9,384 bases of DNA from an uncultured Eubacteriales bacterium (GTDB lineage Bacteria > Bacillota > Clostridia > Oscillospirales > Oscillospiraceae), in assembly GCA_900547315.1 (NCBI GenBank), contig URGI01000069.1:1-9384 (forward strand), read 5' to 3'. Below, one piece after another: positions 6,181 to 9,384 of this stretch (the first letter of the stretch is position 1; every line of letters begins with the position of its first letter). The position numbers were made by a program, and so were the translations under genes. The notes under the pieces are model-generated. The model did not search any database. It saw only the letters and a program-made list of their open reading frames with translations, and was not told the origin of the DNA.

Positions 6181-7389
6181 TTAGACCCAAACAGGCTCTT
6201 TCAACTTATCCAGTAAACGTCTTTCCCAACGCAGCAAATCATTTACCGCAGTTATAACTTGTGAACGAGCAGTCATCATAACATCGTCAGAATCGTCGAT
6301 TCTGTATTTTTTACTATATATACGCTTATACTTGAACTGGAGACGTTTCTTATCGTTTGGCTTTTCCAAATCGATGATTTCCTGCATTACAGCCATCTGC
6401 GAATCTGGAACGTTGACCCCGCCTAATTCAAAGCATGCTGATAGCCCGTTTTCATCACGTAATAGCCAGAAATTGTATAGAGTGCAATCTCCCCAAGAAC
6501 CCCTATCTTGCTGTGATTCATCAAGAGGGGGTATTACTTCGTCCATTTCTTTCGTATAAAACCTGATAAATGATCCAACGTTCTTATCGTTATAGATTAT
6601 TCGACCTTCCTCCGCAAACTCTCGAAGGACGTCTTTTATTACGGACGTTATCTGTACTTTGTTATCGACCCTATATTCATATATAATGTCAAGCGCCTTT
6701 TTGTGTTTTGTATAGATCTTATTACAAATATCGGCAAGTTGTTGATCGTCCACGATATCCCTCCTTATAGTTGCAATATAATTGTTAATGAGAAGCTCTA
6801 TGTCCGGTGACATCTCGGCTTTGTCGTGTGTTTTTTCAAGTACTTCAACTATATTTGTATATGTCAGCACTGCCCAATTCTCTTCGTCACTGGGCAATTC
6901 TACTTCGGGCGTAAGAAAAATACATATTCTCTCATATTCTGGGTACGCACGTTCAAGGATATTTCTATAACGATTAAGCTGGTCACTATGCTCATGAGAA
7001 CCAACCTTATTCTCGAAGGCTATTACGACTTTTTCCTCATCCGACAAAAGCATGATGTCAATATTGTTCCACTCGCGGTAAACCGTAAAGGAGTGAAAAT
7101 CCAGCAGCAAAAGTCTGAAGACATCGTATTTGCCGCTGTCATCTTCTTCGACAAGTGTCTGCATTATTTCTCGGATAAACATATCACCCAGACCGTGGTT
7201 CTCGTTTGCATCTAACAGCCATGCAAGCACATTACTATGCCGAATTTCCGTGCGGGATATTTTGAGAACGTCAAAAATGTTGAATTTAGCGACCCAAGGA
7301 ATAAGCTCGTCAAGACAATCTATATCAAGCAGAAAATCTTGCAGTGCTTTTTCATTTTCTGCATTCAACGACATGGCATCGTGCAGCAC
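6181..7389 (-). CDS. PD-(D/E)XK nuclease superfamily protein (PDDEXK_4-like)
   Basis: A 402-residue protein resembling the PDDEXK_4 family (Pfam PF14281). Numbered from GTG 7389: TEIRHSNVLAWLLD (47-60) supplies the early Glu48 and the family's HS..LAWLL signature; NNIDIML gives Asp111; IAFENK gives Glu126 and Lys128; HSDQLNRYR gives Gln137. Together these form an intact E...D...ExK(...Q) nuclease core. The C-terminal ~200 residues are helical and unassigned. No signal peptide or membrane segment is seen. Start choice: GAGGGG at 7398-7403 is 8 nt before GTG 7389. GTG 7398 overlaps that site, and ATG 7374 is the other option. It begins 17 nt after glgB and ends 28 nt before glgA. Three 60-base samples give 32-45% GC against 60-67% in glgB and glgA, so transfer is likely. 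Family members are DNA nucleases by homology; a phage-defence role is only a guess. Confidence 0.82.
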   Translation of the reverse strand: MLHDAMSLNAENEKALQDFLLDIDCLDELIPWVAKFNIFDVLKISRTEIRHSNVLAWLLDANENHGLGDMFIREIMQTLVEEDDSGKYDVFRLLLLDFHSFTVYREWNNIDIMLLSDEEKVVIAFENKVGSHEHSDQLNRYRNILERAYPEYERICIFLTPEVELPSDEENWAVLTYTNIVEVLEKTHDKAEMSPDIELLINNYIATIRRDIVDDQQLADICNKIYTKHKKALDIIYEYRVDNKVQITSVIKDVLREFAEEGRIIYNDKNVGSFIRFYTKEMDEVIPPLDESQQDRGSWGDCTLYNFWLLRDENGLSACFELGGVNVPDSQMAVMQEIIDLEKPNDKKRLQFKYKRIYSKKYRIDDSDDVMMTARSQVITAVNDLLRWERRLLDKLKEPVWV

Positions 7390-7406
7390 AATACTCACCC
7401 CTCAAA

Positions 7407-9311
7407 TTATTTCTTCCTCGGTTTAAATTCATAGTATACGCAGCTCATCGGCGGGAGAACTATGCGTGCCGAATGCTGCATATCGAGAAACGGTTCTCTG
7501 CGCGTCCGCACAGCGCCGGGGTTCTTCACTCCGCTGCCGCCGAAGCGCTCGTCATCGCTGTTGAGTATCTCTTTAAGCGTACCGGCCATGGGCAGACCGA
7601 TCTGAAAATCGTCGTACCGCACGGGGGTGAAGTTGCAGGCGCAGACAAGATACGCGCCCTTTTCGGCGTCCGGCTCCATGCGCATGAACGCGACAGAACT
7701 GCGCTCGCGGTCGTCGACGTTCAGCCACTTGAAGCCGTCCCAGCCGTGGTCGCGGCCATACATCGCGGGAGTGGCGGTGTATATCCTGTTGAGCGCGCGG
7801 TAATACTGCCGCAGCTGCTCATGGCGCGGATAGTCAAGCAGCAGCCAGTCAAGCCCCTGCCGCCAGTTCCACTCGATGAACTGCCCGAACTCGCCGCCCA
7901 TGAATATCAGCTTCTTGCCCGGATGGGCGAACTGATAGCCGTACAACGCGCGCAGCGAGCTGAACTTCTGGTCGTAGTCGCCGAACATCTTGTCTATCAT
8001 CGACTTCTTGCAGTGCACTACCTCGTCGTGCGAGTAGGCGAGCACGTAGTTTTCGGAGAACGCATACATCATCGAGAAGGTGAGCTTGTCGTGATGATGA
8101 CTGCGGTAGAGCGGGTCCATGGACATGTAGTCGAGCGTATCGTGCATGAAGCCCATGTCCCATTTGAAGCAGAAGCCCAGTCCGCCGTCCTCCGGAGGGG
8201 AGCTTATCTTCGGGAATGCGGTCGATTCCTCGGCTATCGTCACGGCGCCGGGGTAATTTACGAGCACCGTGGAATTCAGCTTCTGCAGGAATGCGACTGC
8301 GTCGAGGTTTATATTCCCACCGTTTCGGTTCGGCGTAAACTCGCCGGGGCGGCGGCCGTAGTCGAGATACAGCATCGAGCTTACCGCGTCTACACGGATG
8401 CCGTCTATGTGATATTCCTCGAAGAATTTGCAGGCCGACGAAACGAGGAAGCTCTGCACCTGATCCGACGCATAGTCGAACACCAGAGTTCCCCATTCGG
8501 GGTGCTCCGCCATGCGGCGCTCCTTGCACTCAAAGAGGGGAGTGCCGTCAAAATTGGCAAGCCCGTGCTCGTCCTTCGGGAAATGCGCGGGCACCCAGTC
8601 CATGATGACGCCGATGCCGGTGTGGTGCAGCTTGTCCACAAGGTATTTGAAATCGTCCGGATTGCCGTAGCGCGAGGTCGGGGCGTAATACCCCGTGACC
8701 TGATAGCCCCAGCTCCCATCGTAGGGGTACTCCGTGATGGGCATAAGCTCCACGTGCGTAAAGCCCATGTGCTTGCAGTAGACGGCGAGAGAATCGGCAA
8801 GCTCGCGGTAGGCGGGCTTCTTGCCGCTCAGCTCCCGCCATGAGCCGGGGTGCAGCTCGTATATGCTCATCGGCTCGCGCATGAAATCGCGCGCGGCGCG
8901 GCGGCTCATATAGCTCTCGTCCGTCCATTTATAGCTCCCGCCTTTCCAGACCCTGGAGGCGGTGTTTTCTCCGTGCTCGCTCCACGCGGCAAAGGGGTCG
9001 GACTTCAGTATCTCATGCCCGTCGGCGCCGGTGACGCAGAATTTATAGAGAACTCCGTCGGAAAGCCCCTCGACAAAGCAGACCCATACTCCGCCGTCGA
9101 TGTACTCCATCGGAGTCGCGGCGCGATCCCACGAGTTGAAATCGCCGACGAGACTGACCCGCTGCGCATTCGGCGCCCAGACGACAAAGCGGTGCGCCCC
9201 AAGCTCCGGAATATAGCGGCAGCCGAAACACAGCCACGCCTTGCGCGCGCAGCCGGTATTGAAAAGATACACGTCCTCATCAGGTATGAATTTTTTCTCT
9301 CTGTCGTTCAT
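7407..9311 (-). CDS. glgB: 1,4-alpha-glucan branching enzyme (GH13)
   Basis: A 634-residue cytoplasmic enzyme that moves alpha-1,4 oligoglucan segments to form alpha-1,6 branches. Residues about 25-120 are the CBM48-type N-terminal domain (HRFVVWAPNAQRVSLVGDFN, 40-59). The (beta/alpha)8 barrel carries the GH13 regions: DWVPAHFP (238-245), GIRVDAVSSM with nucleophile Asp308, IAEEST with acid/base Glu361, and AYSHDEVVH with Asp429. MSIYELHPGSW (148-158) and MGGEFGQFIEWNW (471-483) are branching-enzyme hallmarks, and a C-terminal beta domain follows. The length matches bacterial GlgB with a single N-terminal module. The start ATG 9311 has GGAGGAG (9319-9325) 7 nt upstream, the strongest ribosome binding site in the operon. 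It is the first gene of the unit, behind the promoter at 9351-9379. Confidence 0.97.
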   Translation of the reverse strand: MNDREKKFIPDEDVYLFNTGCARKAWLCFGCRYIPELGAHRFVVWAPNAQRVSLVGDFNSWDRAATPMEYIDGGVWVCFVEGLSDGVLYKFCVTGADGHEILKSDPFAAWSEHGENTASRVWKGGSYKWTDESYMSRRAARDFMREPMSIYELHPGSWRELSGKKPAYRELADSLAVYCKHMGFTHVELMPITEYPYDGSWGYQVTGYYAPTSRYGNPDDFKYLVDKLHHTGIGVIMDWVPAHFPKDEHGLANFDGTPLFECKERRMAEHPEWGTLVFDYASDQVQSFLVSSACKFFEEYHIDGIRVDAVSSMLYLDYGRRPGEFTPNRNGGNINLDAVAFLQKLNSTVLVNYPGAVTIAEESTAFPKISSPPEDGGLGFCFKWDMGFMHDTLDYMSMDPLYRSHHHDKLTFSMMYAFSENYVLAYSHDEVVHCKKSMIDKMFGDYDQKFSSLRALYGYQFAHPGKKLIFMGGEFGQFIEWNWRQGLDWLLLDYPRHEQLRQYYRALNRIYTATPAMYGRDHGWDGFKWLNVDDRERSSVAFMRMEPDAEKGAYLVCACNFTPVRYDDFQIGLPMAGTLKEILNSDDERFGGSGVKNPGAVRTRREPFLDMQHSARIVLPPMSCVYYEFKPRKK

Positions 9312-9350
9312 GTCAGCTCTCCTCCGTTGAAGGTCTCTTCCTATCTTTTT

Positions 9351-9379
9351 ATTATAACTTGCTTTCGTCGTAATTCCAA
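9351..9379 (-). promoter_or_regulatory. Sigma-A promoter of the glgB operon
   Basis: On the minus strand, -35 TTGGAA (9379-9374) and a perfect -10 TATAAT (9356-9351) are separated by exactly 17 nt. Transcription would start near 9344, giving a leader of about 30 nt that carries the GGAGGAG ribosome binding site. No attenuator or riboswitch fits in so short a leader. No clear operator palindrome is seen; any further upstream element lies outside the window. Confidence 0.78.
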
Positions 9380-9384
9380 GTAAA

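Noticed and set aside
7344..8843. 499-residue open frame on the plus strand
   Set aside because: It is antisense to glgB, which carries all branching-enzyme motifs. High GC and codon bias produce long antisense open frames. The translation shows no recognisable domain and begins inside the nuclease gene.
1..9384. CRISPR array, transposase or phage genes
   Set aside because: No spaced direct repeats, no transposase or integrase motifs and no structural phage genes were found on either strand.

Overview
The window looks like part of the chromosome of a gut-type anaerobic Clostridia (Firmicutes; Oscillospiraceae/Ruminococcaceae-like). This is an inference from strong Shine-Dalgarno sites, near-consensus sigma-A promoters, high-GC glycogen genes, a clostridial-style GH13 enzyme, and an aldo/keto reductase carrying two [4Fe-4S] clusters, which is typical of strict anaerobes. 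The sequence cannot prove the taxonomy.

Left part, plus strand (1-930): a small TetR/AcrR-type regulator has an extended -10 promoter and a good ribosome binding site and ends at a perfect 14-bp hairpin. A tRNA-Leu(CAA) gene follows with its own -35/-10 promoter and encoded CCA. Two inverted repeats that look like terminators come next. From 822 to 1151 there is no convincing gene, only hairpins and a 43-codon minus-strand frame with a helix-turn-helix-like end.

Right part, minus strand (9379 down to 1088): one tightly packed glycogen operon. It starts at a promoter TTGGAA-17-TATAAT and reads glgB (branching enzyme), a PD-(D/E)XK nuclease-like gene, glgA (glycogen synthase), a cytoplasmic GH13 alpha-glucan hydrolase with an unusual N-terminal extension, and a ferredoxin-domain aldo/keto reductase. 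It ends at a 16-bp hairpin at 1088-1125. Spacings are 17 nt (glgB to nuclease), 28 nt (nuclease to glgA), a 13-nt overlap (glgA to GH13) and a ribosome binding site overlapping the GH13 stop (GH13 to reductase), so the five genes are probably co-transcribed. GlgA elongates alpha-1,4-glucan from a nucleotide sugar, GlgB adds alpha-1,6 branches, and the GH13 enzyme probably trims or mobilises the polymer. No ADP-glucose pyrophosphorylase (glgC/glgD) or phosphorylase is in the window.

Three things stand out. The nuclease gene is AT-rich and has no metabolic link to glycogen, yet sits inside the operon at operon-like spacing. The reductase's best start codon lies one frame away from its body, with the heptamer A AAA AAC exactly at the junction. 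The GH13 protein has a roughly 170-residue N-terminal extension with a CxxCCxxC cluster.
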